A stretch of DNA of 64,000 nucleotides from assembly GCA_040221375.1 (NCBI GenBank), contig JAVKEP010000056.1, positions 1 through 64,000 on the forward strand, written 5' to 3'. The DNA is from SHAN690 sp040221375 (GTDB lineage: Bacteria > Bacteroidota > Bacteroidia > Flavobacteriales_G > Salibacteraceae). The notes under the pieces are model-generated. The model was not told where the DNA came from, ran no database searches, and was given only the letters and a program-made list of their open reading frames with translations. Below are positions 8,902 through 18,114 of the stretch, one piece after another; positions within the stretch are counted from its first letter, which is position 1, and each line of letters begins with the position of its first letter. Made by a program: the position numbers and the translations under genes.

Positions 8902-9638
8902 AGAATGTCTTTGGTTTTATTTTCCCATGGAAAACTGGTGCGTCCAGGGTTGATGTTTAGAAAAGTACAAAAGTCAGCATATGCATTCGGTTTGCTCAAA
9001 TCTATCTCCAGTAATTTGTGCGATCGGCCAGTAAATTGCCTTCGTACATTCTCATTGTGCGACCGGTATACGGCGGTTAGTCTTTCCGGGTCGTACGGAT
9101 CCAACGCATTTTCATCCGCCCGAAAGACGTGAGAAAAACACTTCCAGGCCATTCCTTTCTCCACGTAATTGGAATTCTTTAGGTCTGCAACGGTGGTTCG
9201 CACTCCATCTCCGAAACGACGCGCATGAAACGATATCAGCGATTCGCACCACTGTTGCTCACTAGACCGAACGGAAAGGATGAATTTGGCATCTGGATAC
9301 TTAGCGTCTAGGACGGAAACCATTTCGGGGAGTGAAAACGGGAAATCTTGAAACACCTCGCCAGTTTTAATGTACGCATAAAGGTCTTCGTATTTTTCTT
9401 GCAAGACCTCCTTGTACAACAGCTCTCCCTGACGTTCATTTCCAACCAAATAGCCTAGCCTTTCAAACTCCCTCCTCAAAGAGGTAGTTCCGGTTTTGTT
9501 CATTCCAATGCAAAATATCTTGGGCCGCCTTCGCATTGCCACCCGTACGGATCGGATGCCTCCGAAGACCCGCCAATACCGTGGATCGTACTTGATGCGC
9601 TCAGGAAGCAATCGCGAAATCATCGATGCCGTATTCAT
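8898..9638 (-). CDS. Sulfotransferase family protein
   Basis: A 246-residue protein with the PAPS 5'-phosphosulfate loop GMNKTGTTSL at 45-54 and a 3'-phosphate segment ILSVRSSEQQWCESL around 119-133. The arrangement is that of the Sulfotransfer_4 type found in marine bacteria. It lies 29 bases after another sulfotransferase and overlaps the DegT gene start by four bases (8898-8901). It probably sulfates a sugar of the exported glycan. Two different sulfotransferases side by side suggest two acceptor positions; that is inference. Confidence 0.8.
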   Translation of the reverse strand: MNTASMISRLLPERIKYDPRYWRVFGGIRSVRVAMRRRPKIFCIGMNKTGTTSLRREFERLGYLVGNERQGELLYKEVLQEKYEDLYAYIKTGEVFQDFPFSLPEMVSVLDAKYPDAKFILSVRSSEQQWCESLISFHARRFGDGVRTTVADLKNSNYVEKGMAWKCFSHVFRADENALDPYDPERLTAVYRSHNENVRRQFTGRSHKLLEIDLSKPNAYADFCTFLNINPGRTSFPWENKTKDIL

Positions 9639-9667
9639 GCCGTTGTCAAACTCAAGTTTTGCCTTTT

Positions 9668-10591
9668 CTATAATTCAATTTCTGAGAGCACCAAAGAAGG
9701 CGATGCTGTCGATTTCTGCGCTCCAATTTCGTCGCCGAACTCGTCGTAGTACCATCGCCCGCAGTATCCTCCAACCCGCTCGGCAAGTTCCTTCATAGGC
9801 GACCTGTATCGGTCTCTAAGGTAGGCTCGCACTTCTTCTGGGCAATTCATCGGTTGCGACCGGTTGACCACGTTTTTTAATCGGGCGTTTTGAACTGGGC
9901 TGGATTCTGCGCCTATGTGCTTCGTCACATCGGCCAACAGCTCTGATGGGCTTTCGTAAATCGCATCATAAAAGCCAATCAATACCTGAGATGCATCAAA
10001 GACGCCCGCAAACTTCCGCATCGTGCTGAGGTAATCTGACCGCAGTTCTTGAGTAGGTCGTTGCATGAACTCGATGATCGATTCAGGCGAATCGTTGGAT
10101 GCATCGTAATCGGGAATCAAACGTGTATAATAGCGGTACTGAGACCAAGCCCGATCGATCGGGTTTCTGATCATAAATAATATCCGTGCATCTGGCGCCA
10201 AGCGATGCATCTTTTGAATATCCGCTTCGTCTAAAATGGCATAACTAGGGGTAATCTCTCCTTGGACCCTTTCATTGTTCTGAAATAAGGATAAGTACCA
10301 AGCATCGTGATAATCGGCAGTGTACCATTTAACCATCCAAATCAAACGTCGCAGCCCTCCGTGCTTGAATCCGTTCCACATGCCCAGCACCGCCATCTTG
10401 ACCCACCGAGCGCTCCGGAACCTCTCTGACAACGTCCGGTCAAGATGCGAGGGCGAAGGGTACTTGTTGCTCCGATCGAAGTAGTGCACCTCTTTGATGG
10501 GCAAGAGCGCAATGTGTGGGTTCTCTCCGAGTGCTTGGTGCAACCAAGAAGTACCTGCCTTTTGAGCTCCTATACCTATGAAATTTATCAT
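9668..10591 (-). CDS. Sulfotransferase domain protein
   Basis: A 307-residue protein with a textbook N-terminus: IGIGAQKAGTSWLHQAL (residues 5-21) is the PAPS-binding loop, EVHYFDR follows, and RILFMIRNPIDRAWSQY near 149-165 is the 3'-phosphate-binding segment. The C-terminal GYCGRWYYDEF fits heparan/deacetylase-type sulfotransferases. The start overlaps the flippase stop as ATGA (10588-10591). Sulfation of the glycan in the cytoplasm before flipping is the likely role. No sulfate-activation genes are in the window, so PAPS must come from elsewhere. Confidence 0.88.
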   Translation of the reverse strand: MINFIGIGAQKAGTSWLHQALGENPHIALLPIKEVHYFDRSNKYPSPSHLDRTLSERFRSARWVKMAVLGMWNGFKHGGLRRLIWMVKWYTADYHDAWYLSLFQNNERVQGEITPSYAILDEADIQKMHRLAPDARILFMIRNPIDRAWSQYRYYTRLIPDYDASNDSPESIIEFMQRPTQELRSDYLSTMRKFAGVFDASQVLIGFYDAIYESPSELLADVTKHIGAESSPVQNARLKNVVNRSQPMNCPEEVRAYLRDRYRSPMKELAERVGGYCGRWYYDEFGDEIGAQKSTASPSLVLSEIEL

Positions 10592-12069
10592 CCCTTCTTA
10601 AAAAGCGCCAATCGTTCTTGGATCAAATTGTGTACGGTTGTCCACAAATGGTTACTACCCCTAAACTTAAACAGTGCATTAAGGACGACATACGTACCAA
10701 TGAACATTGTGGTCAAGACCAATGCATTCAGTTCTGCCTCTAAACCCAGATACTTAACGGCAGCGATGAAGGTAAAAAAAGTAACTCCTGGGAATGCCAC
10801 GCTCTTCAATTCTTCCAAGAACGGCACTTTCAAGATGCGGGCTACGAAGATAAAATTCATGAAGGTCACGAGAAGCGATATTGCCACCACCGACCAGAGG
10901 AATGCTTCTATGCCGTATGCATACAGAAATAAGAACGAAACAAGCCCGATCCCCTTTCTAAGGTTGCCGATCCAAAAGTTCATTTTGGATCTGCCTGAGC
11001 CATTAAAGGCACTCACGATCAGTACGTTCAATGGAAAGGCATAGGCCGTTAACGCCAGCAACTTGAAGAAAGGAACGACGCCCTCCCAGGATGCTCCGTA
11101 TATCCACGGAATGACCTTACTTGCAGATAGGTACGCAATTCCGGAGAGGGCGAAGGCTACGTACGAAACGACTGACATCGCCTTCAAGAAAACGGGTTCA
11201 AACTGGCTTTTCTCGTTGTATAATTTTGAAAACAGAGGAAAAAATACCCGCTGAAAGCTCGATGAACTGTAGGTAGAGATCATCGTCTGAAGTGAAAGCG
11301 CCCTTGAATACAATCCCAATACTCCGGGCTCGAACAGCCTACCGATCATCAGGACGTCTATTTGTTTGTAGAGTTTCTGACCCAAGCCGCTAAAAAATAC
11401 ATACGACCCAAATCTGGAAAGAATCCGAAGCCGAACTACGGATAGGTACAGCCCAGGACGGAATGAAGAAGAATAAGAATAGAGCAGTAACAAAAGTGAC
11501 GCTGTAATCAATTGTTGAACCACCAAACTGATGACTCCAAAATCGAGCAAGGCCAGCACAACTGCGACTAACCCTCCTCCGATTGAGGCGAGCAATTGAT
11601 TCAAGGAGAGAGTTTTGAACCGAAGAGCCTGCTGGAGGACCGCACCATGGACAACGGTTAAACTATTGATGATAAAAATGGGCGCTATCAGCTTGAGAAC
11701 CAAGCTGAGATCAGGCATCTCGAACCATTGAGCAACAAAGCCAGATAAACCAAATACAAGCACAGCGATAAGGATCCCGACGAGAAGATTCATCCAGAAA
11801 ACAGAATTCAATACGAACACAGATTTGTACTGCCCTTGAATAATGGCTCTTGAGAATCCCCCCTCGATGAATATACCGCTCAAATTAACCAGTACCAGTG
11901 CAATGGCCATGACGCCAAAGACGGAAGGGAGAAGCAGTCTTGCGAGGACGACGGAAATTGAAAAAAGACCGATGCTTTTGAGAATCGTACCGGAAAAATC
12001 CCACATCAAGGAAGATGCAGTGCCATTCGATTTGTGTTGGGTCTCCTTTACGCCGCCCTTGTCATTCAT
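10588..12069 (-). CDS. Lipopolysaccharide/exopolysaccharide flippase (Wzx/WzxC-like, MOP superfamily)
   Basis: A 493-residue polytopic membrane protein with about 12-14 hydrophobic segments and the MOP/polysaccharide-transporter signature in the N-terminal third (RLLLPSVFGVMAIALVLVNL and GFSRAIIQG). It would flip undecaprenyl-linked glycan repeats across the inner membrane. It lies four bases after the Wzc-like kinase and overlaps the sulfotransferase. A Wzx plus Wzc pairing implies a Wzy-dependent pathway; the only polymerase/ligase-like protein in view is in the second cluster at 32166-33350. No outer-membrane Wza is present here. Confidence 0.9.
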   Translation of the reverse strand: MNDKGGVKETQHKSNGTASSLMWDFSGTILKSIGLFSISVVLARLLLPSVFGVMAIALVLVNLSGIFIEGGFSRAIIQGQYKSVFVLNSVFWMNLLVGILIAVLVFGLSGFVAQWFEMPDLSLVLKLIAPIFIINSLTVVHGAVLQQALRFKTLSLNQLLASIGGGLVAVVLALLDFGVISLVVQQLITASLLLLLYSYSSSFRPGLYLSVVRLRILSRFGSYVFFSGLGQKLYKQIDVLMIGRLFEPGVLGLYSRALSLQTMISTYSSSSFQRVFFPLFSKLYNEKSQFEPVFLKAMSVVSYVAFALSGIAYLSASKVIPWIYGASWEGVVPFFKLLALTAYAFPLNVLIVSAFNGSGRSKMNFWIGNLRKGIGLVSFLFLYAYGIEAFLWSVVAISLLVTFMNFIFVARILKVPFLEELKSVAFPGVTFFTFIAAVKYLGLEAELNALVLTTMFIGTYVVLNALFKFRGSNHLWTTVHNLIQERLALFKKG

Positions 12070-12073
12070 TCAA

Positions 12074-14458
12074 CTAGCTTGATTTAAAAGCCGAGTCTGC
12101 ACCGTGATCATCGTCTGCCCACCCGTAGTCATGACCGCCATAACCACCGTAACCATAGCCGTAGCGGCTGTAATAGAAATCGAGCCTAGAAATCTTTTCT
12201 TCATTCAAAACTAACGCGCAATTGTCAATGCCATTCTTGTCAATGATGTTTTCGATGTAATCGATGGACGCTTTGCTGGTCGATTTAGAGTTGAGCACGA
12301 ATAGTTTCACATCAACTTTTTCCATGAGCACAAGCCCGTCAGTAATCAATGAGATGGGCGGCGTATCTAAAAACACAAAATCATACGCTCCGGTAGCAAA
12401 ATCAAACAGTTCGTCTAATTGCTCTCTCAGGATCAGTTCCGAAGCATTGGGAGGGATGGGCCCAGATGTTATGACATCTAAATAAGCAGAATCCGTCTTT
12501 TGAATCACCTCTTGGACGCTGTGCTGACCGGCCAAAAATGAACTTACCCCTTTGTCGTTCTTCAATTCCATCGCCGTCGCAAGCCGCGGCTTGTGCAAAT
12601 CGAGGTCGATGATGAGCACTTTCTTTTCTGCCAAGGCAATAACCGACGCAAGATTCACGCTCGTAAACGTCTTTCCTTCACCCGGCAACAAAGATGTTAC
12701 GAGCACCTTGGTACATTTTGAACTCGGTGAAAGAAACTGAAGGTTTGTCCTGAGGTGCCTAAAGGCTTGTACAATCTCCGACCGCTCTTGGCTTTTGAGG
12801 ATTCGGTAGGTCGAGCTGAAATCGCGTTTTCTCGGAATGCTTCCCAGAATGGAAATCTCCGTATGCGCTTGTAATTGCCCAACATTCTTGACCTTTTGGA
12901 AGAATGCTTCTTTTAGTACAATGATGACTACCGCCAATCCAAAACCAAATAAAACGGAGATCAAATTCATTCGCGTCTTGTCAGGATACACCACGCCCAC
13001 TGAATGCGCGCGTTCAATGATCTTGGTCTCTGGAATGATTCCCGCCTTGGCAATCACCGTTTCTGCTCGCTTGGCTAAAAGAAAAGAATAGAGCTCTTCG
13101 TTGACTTGAAGTCGCCGTTCAATGTTTAGGATTTGTCGCTGGCTCTTGGGAATATTTTTAATCTTGACCTCAAGCGCTTGGATTTCGCTTGTAGCCTGCT
13201 TAACGCCACTCTCCAGTGCACGCGCTTGGGAGTCGATGTACCTCAGCACATCTTCCTTTTGTCGTTTGATGCGATCCAAGGCATCATCAATTCGCGGGTT
13301 TTTATCCGTACCGGCCCGCAACATTTTCGTGTACTCCTCTCGCAGGACATACAATGACCGGATTCGGTTAGTCAGATCCTCGTCCGTGTTGGTCACAAAA
13401 AAACTTGGTGGAATCAAAGACTCTATTTCCTCATTCTTCAATAAAAACGAGGTCAATTCATCGAGTACCCTCAGTTCATCCTTGTACCTTCTTAGCTGAT
13501 TGTCAAGATCCAAGAGTCGGTTGAAATAATTCTCTTCTTCCCGCGGAAGATTTAAAATGGACTTTTGTTCCTTAAAACTCTCAAGCTCAATCTCAATCGT
13601 ATTGATGATGCTTATTACCTCTTCCAATTGCTTGTCGATGTAACTGAGGGTGTTTTCGTTTACACTCGTTTTATTGTCAAGTGTGTTTTCAACGTACATA
13701 TTGGCGAGGGTATCGAGTATCTCTACTGCACGTTCCTTTATTTCATCCTTCAGAGTAATTTCAATGATGCTGGTGTAAGGAATATTCTCAACATCAATCG
13801 AAGACTGGTATTTTCTAATTAGGCTCTCTTTCCGCTTCGCAGTGAACATATAGGCAATGTTCGACAACGTAGCAACCGACATTTCGTTCAAGTTTGCCTC
13901 TCTCATCACCCTGAGGTAGAGGCCGTTCTCCACAATCAGATCGCCAAATTTCAACTCCCTCTGAATCTCTCTTCCGTTGTATTCGTAGGATAAATAATAC
14001 GTTGCTGTATCCAGTATGGACAGGTTAAAGCTCTTGCCAGCGGCTGCAGAAGATCGTTCATCAATCCATACAGTAAATGGCATGTGTTTGTAGACTTCGC
14101 TGACCTTTAACCTTCCTACAATGTAATAGGAAACATTCAAGGGTACGTGATCCAAAACTTCGTGGAGCAAACTCGACGATTTAATCACCCGCATCTGACT
14201 AGCCGTTTCCTCGTAACTAGCATACTTCGAGGTGAATCCCAATCCTTTGTAAATCTGCTGTTGGTAATCGTACGTTTCGTTCGATTTCAGTAAGATTTGG
14301 GATTTAGCGGCGTATACGTCCGATATTCTGTGCGTATAGATGTAGGAGATTCCGAACGCCAAACAGGGAACAATAATAAGGTAGTACCAATTCGCAACGA
14401 CTACTGAGAATAGGCGGACGAGGTCCTTTCGGGAAATGATTTCGTTCTTCTCCTTCAT
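12074..14458 (-). CDS. Wzc-type polysaccharide co-polymerase with tyrosine autokinase domain
   Basis: The 794-residue protein combines an N-terminal Wzz-type domain (membrane helix near 25-45), a long periplasmic coiled coil (roughly 270-460), a second membrane helix near 500, and a cytoplasmic BY-kinase. Walker A is GEGKT at 593-597, Walker A' is VLIIDLDLHKPRL, and Walker B is VFLDTPP. The C-terminal tail has seven tyrosines within 762-780, the autophosphorylation cluster. It controls chain length and export of the glycan. It is the first gene of the 13-gene operon and faces the 1036-residue secreted protein across a 107-base divergent region. Confidence 0.93.
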   Translation of the reverse strand: MKEKNEIISRKDLVRLFSVVVANWYYLIIVPCLAFGISYIYTHRISDVYAAKSQILLKSNETYDYQQQIYKGLGFTSKYASYEETASQMRVIKSSSLLHEVLDHVPLNVSYYIVGRLKVSEVYKHMPFTVWIDERSSAAAGKSFNLSILDTATYYLSYEYNGREIQRELKFGDLIVENGLYLRVMREANLNEMSVATLSNIAYMFTAKRKESLIRKYQSSIDVENIPYTSIIEITLKDEIKERAVEILDTLANMYVENTLDNKTSVNENTLSYIDKQLEEVISIINTIEIELESFKEQKSILNLPREEENYFNRLLDLDNQLRRYKDELRVLDELTSFLLKNEEIESLIPPSFFVTNTDEDLTNRIRSLYVLREEYTKMLRAGTDKNPRIDDALDRIKRQKEDVLRYIDSQARALESGVKQATSEIQALEVKIKNIPKSQRQILNIERRLQVNEELYSFLLAKRAETVIAKAGIIPETKIIERAHSVGVVYPDKTRMNLISVLFGFGLAVVIIVLKEAFFQKVKNVGQLQAHTEISILGSIPRKRDFSSTYRILKSQERSEIVQAFRHLRTNLQFLSPSSKCTKVLVTSLLPGEGKTFTSVNLASVIALAEKKVLIIDLDLHKPRLATAMELKNDKGVSSFLAGQHSVQEVIQKTDSAYLDVITSGPIPPNASELILREQLDELFDFATGAYDFVFLDTPPISLITDGLVLMEKVDVKLFVLNSKSTSKASIDYIENIIDKNGIDNCALVLNEEKISRLDFYYSRYGYGYGGYGGHDYGWADDDHGADSAFKSS

Positions 14459-14473
14459 GCTTAATGTGAATCG

Positions 14474-14481
14474 CGAAGTTA
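14474..14481 (-). promoter_or_regulatory. Possible -7 element of the glycan operon
   Basis: On the minus strand this reads TAACTTCG, one base off the Bacteroidota consensus TAnnTTTG, 16 bases before the Wzc start codon. No good -33 TTG is seen at the usual spacing. The same TAnnTTCG variant appears before the HD gene and before the Skp-like lipoprotein gene, which is why I record it. It is a weak call. Confidence 0.3.
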
Positions 14482-14532
14482 GTTTCTTATCCTAACCTTT
14501 TGACGAACTTCTACGTATTGACATTAGTTTCA

Positions 14533-14540
14533 TATTTTTG
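14533..14540 (+). promoter_or_regulatory. Possible -7 element of the T9SS cargo/PID-CTERM operon
   Basis: TATTTTTG matches the Bacteroidota TAnnTTTG element, 26 bases before the ATG at 14566. A TTG at 14518-14520 is too close to be a standard -33 element, and the TTTG at 14499-14502 is too far. It shares the 107-base divergent region with the glycan operon, so the two surface programmes could be co-regulated. Confidence 0.35.
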
Positions 14541-14565
14541 AAGGCTGATACTAGATTGAATTAGA

Positions 14566-17500
14566 ATGAATTTTAAGAAGACGCTCGTATTATTGACACT
14601 CGTGTCATGGCTCCCAGGCTATGCACAAACTGGTCCTGGAGGAGTTGGTTCTTCTAGCACACTCATTACTTGGTTGGATGCTTCTTCACTGTCCTTGAGC
14701 AATGGAACGGATGTTTCTAATTGGGAGGACCGCAGTGGAAACAGTACCGATGCAAGCCAAGGAACCTCTGCAGACCAGCCTACTTTCCTCACCGGGCAGA
14801 TCAATGGTTTGCCAGCGATTGACTTTGACGGTACAGATTTCTTGAGCATTGTAAATGCATCGGTTTTTGATAACGAATCAGATTTGACTTGGTTTGCACT
14901 TGCCGAGACTGATAACAGCGCAGCGGCTCAATGCATTGTTAGTTCTGATTATTCTGGCGGAAGTGCATTCAATTACAAGCTTGCAACCGTCTTTAATCAA
15001 AATAAACATGAGGATCGAGTCAAGAACGACAACGGAAATGGTTTCAAACGAAACAATTCTCTCGCTGCAGGATATAATTTAAGATCCAGTGTCATTGCTG
15101 GCAGCTCATCGGATACCTGGACACGCTTCGTTAATGGATCCCTCCAGCATACGGTCAACCTGACACCTTTCTCAGCTTCTACTCACGTACGAACCGTAAT
15201 CGGTCGTAATTCCATTACCAACACGTGGTTCTTGAACGGCCGAATCCCTGAATTGATCATTTATCGCGATGCCCTCAACTCAACAGAGCGGAGCATTGTA
15301 GAGAATTATTTAGCTGCTAAGTACAATCTCACGATCACAAACGATGTGTATGCGTTTCAAGCAACGCATTCTAATGAAGTGGCTGGCATTGGACAGACTT
15401 CTGCCACTGACAATCACACGGATGCCCGAGGCCCAGGAATCGTTAGAATGAGTAGCCCTTCTGCCATCAGTGACGGTGATTACATACTTTGGGGACATAA
15501 CGGAGGCGCGCTTACCGGCACTACGGTTGAATTTCCCGCCCTGATGACGGCGGCGGGAGGAAGCAGGTTGACACGCGAGTGGGTAGCCGATACAACGAAT
15601 GGAAATTTAGGAACCGTAACGGTTAGGTTCGACTTAATGGGCTTTTCGCTTGGCGCAACGCCATCTCAATACCGCATCATGGTTGATGAAGATGGTAATT
15701 TCACAGATGGTGACACGTTGAGCATCGTTCCTACGGGTTCTACCACATTAACCTTCACCGGAGTCGATTTTTATTCTGGCGGAGCTGGAGGTACAGAAGA
15801 AGGACCTTTTTTCACCCTTGTCTACACAGGAAACACGAGTGACTGTTCTTCCATAAATGTATTCAGCACAAATGATTGGACAGATGGACCTGGCGGCGTG
15901 TGGGATTGTGGAAGCACTCCTGACAGTACCGTGAACGTGACCATTTCAGGACTAACAACAATCCAAGTAACCGGCACGCGGTCTTGCAACGATTTGATTG
16001 TCGAGACCGACGCTACGTTGGAATTGTCCAGTGGCGCTACGCTAATCGTCAAAGGGGATGTTGAATTGCAATCTGGAGCAACGCTTACTTGCAATTCCAA
16101 TTCTACCATCATATTCAGAAGAAACGACGGTTCGATTCAGTTGGTGGATAACAGCTCTGGATCGGAGGTCACATTTGGCAGCGTTGTTTCAGCCAACGAT
16201 GATGACGTGCGCTTTTTCGGAGGCACATTCGCCCATACCGGAGGAATATATCTGAATAAAGGAAATTTACAAAACACATCTACTTGGACCTTTGTATCCG
16301 ATGTTTCGGGTACTGCACATATCGCCAACGTTGGTACAGGTACGATGACTGGTGGCAGTTATGTTATGAATCGCTTCATGGGCGCTAGAACGGCTGATTG
16401 GAACACCATAACAGGAATGGGACTTTCTACCATGACGTTGGAAGACATCGACGATGACATATTTATATCGGGCATTTCTGGAGGAGATGGTTATGCCTCT
16501 CCTACCGTAGGTACCGGAAGTTTTGTATCTGTATGGAAGTTCAACAACATCACGGATGCCTACGAAGCGCCTACCTCAACGGCTGGTGAAACCATGTCGC
16601 CTGGAATCCGCGGCTACGAGGCCTGGTTAGGAGACGACCTCAATACATGGACGGCAAAAGCATGGGACGCAACAGGATCTGCGCTGAACTTGAGCTCCAC
16701 CGCAATCACGATTAACGGCGCTGGAGGAGGATGGAACCTAATCGGTAATCCCTTCCCCGGGTTCTTGAATTGGGGCGACATCAAGGGAACGTTTGCTGTA
16801 GTTGGAAATGCTTTTTGGTACTACGACGCCGACTCTGCCCAGTACAACTTCAGGTCAGGTAACACCTTTATCCCTCCCGGACAAGGATTTTGGGTGAATT
16901 CTAGTTCTAGTTACACCATGACGCTCACCACCTCGATGCTTCGATCTGATCTAAGTACAAGCGAATTCTTCAAGTCTGAACCCCTCGAAGAATTCAAAGT
17001 TGAGGTCAAAGGAAACGACAACATTTTCGGCAGTGCAATTAGGATACGAAAGGATGAATTTGCTTTCGTCGGCGTAGACGAGCAAGACATTCCACCGCTC
17101 AAAGTGCCTGATTCCAGGGCTGTCAATATGTGGATGAACTATGCGGGTGAAGAGATGATGGTCAACTACATCAATCCGGATGAGCAGCATGTAGAGATAC
17201 CCATCGTCATCGAAGCTGGCCTTCCTGGTGACTATACTATGAATTTCAAAGGGCTTTCGAAGTTCCGAGATTTTCAATGCATGAATCTTTACAATGTGCA
17301 GACAGGAGATCAAGTGGAGATTACTTCCAAGTCGCACTACACCATCAAAGTGGATGAGGATTTAGCGCAGCAACACTTCAAGATTTTACTCAGCAAACAC
17401 GATTACGATGATTGCCTCGCCCCGACCGATTTGTCGGATGAGCAACTTCGTATCTACGGAACGCAGAAAACAATCGTGGCTGACTTCTTCTTGGACCGCT

Positions 17501-17676
17501 CAGCAGTGGCTAAGTTGAATGTGTACGACGTACTAGGAAACCTCGTTTACACGGCGCAGGAAACGGTTGGTTATTCTCGTGAAAACATTGATCTTAATCA
17601 TGTGCCAGGTGGAGTCTACTTCATCAACGTTGACATCAATGGAACCGTTAAATCTGAAAAGGTAATTTTGCAATAA
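14566..17676 (+). CDS. Large secreted LamG-like / beta-helix protein with T9SS type A sorting domain
   Basis: The 1036 residues begin with a signal peptide (cleavage near GYA-Q, residue 20). Residues about 30-245 form a LamG/concanavalin-like domain (TWLDAS, NWEDRSGN, IDFDGTDFL, and ENYLAAKYN closing it). A domain at 250-420 with EVAGIG and YILWGHNGG often follows LamG in Bacteroidota proteins. Residues 425-560 carry short beta-helix-like repeats (ATLELSSGATLIVKGD). The last ~80 residues are a T9SS type A sorting domain (YDVLGNLVY, GVYFINV, KVIL). It should be secreted to the surface. Its TAA overlaps the ATG of the PID-CTERM peptide by one base. The ligand is unknown. Confidence 0.85.
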   Translation: MNFKKTLVLLTLVSWLPGYAQTGPGGVGSSSTLITWLDASSLSLSNGTDVSNWEDRSGNSTDASQGTSADQPTFLTGQINGLPAIDFDGTDFLSIVNASVFDNESDLTWFALAETDNSAAAQCIVSSDYSGGSAFNYKLATVFNQNKHEDRVKNDNGNGFKRNNSLAAGYNLRSSVIAGSSSDTWTRFVNGSLQHTVNLTPFSASTHVRTVIGRNSITNTWFLNGRIPELIIYRDALNSTERSIVENYLAAKYNLTITNDVYAFQATHSNEVAGIGQTSATDNHTDARGPGIVRMSSPSAISDGDYILWGHNGGALTGTTVEFPALMTAAGGSRLTREWVADTTNGNLGTVTVRFDLMGFSLGATPSQYRIMVDEDGNFTDGDTLSIVPTGSTTLTFTGVDFYSGGAGGTEEGPFFTLVYTGNTSDCSSINVFSTNDWTDGPGGVWDCGSTPDSTVNVTISGLTTIQVTGTRSCNDLIVETDATLELSSGATLIVKGDVELQSGATLTCNSNSTIIFRRNDGSIQLVDNSSGSEVTFGSVVSANDDDVRFFGGTFAHTGGIYLNKGNLQNTSTWTFVSDVSGTAHIANVGTGTMTGGSYVMNRFMGARTADWNTITGMGLSTMTLEDIDDDIFISGISGGDGYASPTVGTGSFVSVWKFNNITDAYEAPTSTAGETMSPGIRGYEAWLGDDLNTWTAKAWDATGSALNLSSTAITINGAGGGWNLIGNPFPGFLNWGDIKGTFAVVGNAFWYYDADSAQYNFRSGNTFIPPGQGFWVNSSSSYTMTLTTSMLRSDLSTSEFFKSEPLEEFKVEVKGNDNIFGSAIRIRKDEFAFVGVDEQDIPPLKVPDSRAVNMWMNYAGEEMMVNYINPDEQHVEIPIVIEAGLPGDYTMNFKGLSKFRDFQCMNLYNVQTGDQVEITSKSHYTIKVDEDLAQQHFKILLSKHDYDDCLAPTDLSDEQLRIYGTQKTIVADFFLDRSAVAKLNVYDVLGNLVYTAQETVGYSRENIDLNHVPGGVYFINVDINGTVKSEKVILQ

Positions 17677-17897
17677 TGAACCGCAAGCAACTCGTATTTG
17701 GACTTTTTCTAGCAGTGCTTTTCTTCGTCTGTTCTGATGCTGTTATGGCCCAACCAGGTGGCGGACCTCCCACCGGAGGTGGTGGACCAGGTTGCTGGCC
17801 GCCTCCCTGTATTCCTATCGATGGAGGAATGAGCTTCCTGATTGCACTCGGCCTTGCCTTTGGGGGCAAAAAGATGATGGACCTTCGAGGAAAGTAA
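17676..17897 (+). CDS. Small PID-CTERM exosortase-substrate peptide
   Basis: This 73-residue protein consists mostly of sorting signals. Residues 1-25 are a signal peptide (cleavage near VMA-Q). A Gly/Pro-rich stretch at 27-46 holds two cysteines, C40 and C45. PIDGG at 47-51 is followed by a short hydrophobic helix (about 52-62) and a basic tail GGKKMM...RGK. PID + helix + basic residues is the three-part sorting tail recognised by Bacteroidota exosortases (PID-CTERM, analogous to PEP-CTERM; the name is from memory of annotation families). The start overlaps the previous stop as TAATG, and an exosortase follows 217 bases on. After processing only about 20 residues would remain. Anchoring by the exosortase is inference. 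Confidence 0.8.
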   Translation: MNRKQLVFGLFLAVLFFVCSDAVMAQPGGGPPTGGGGPGCWPPPCIPIDGGMSFLIALGLAFGGKKMMDLRGK

Positions 17898-17918
17898 TCT
17901 AGGATTCAAAAATTTTCA

Positions 17919-17948
17919 AAGCCAATCTGATTCAGGTTGGCTTTTTTT
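17919..17948 (+). terminator. Intrinsic terminator after the PID-CTERM gene
   Basis: AAGCCAATCTGA pairs with TCAGGTTGGCTT, forming an 11-12 bp stem with one G-T wobble and a three-base loop, and is followed by seven Ts. It lies about 20 bases after the PID-CTERM stop, so the cargo/PID-CTERM transcript probably ends here and the exosortase pair has its own start or depends on read-through. Confidence 0.8.
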
Positions 17949-18114
17949 ATGCGCAATCATCCGATGCGAGCTTTTCAGCTGAGTGTCGAACGGAAACGAT
18001 TGTGAAACCATTCTTGTCCTGATTCTCTCAATTTTTTACCGTCGATTGCGAATGACCTCGATTCTCATTAGCAGGATTCGGTCTATACTATGAGACGGTG
18101 CTTATCTTCGAACC

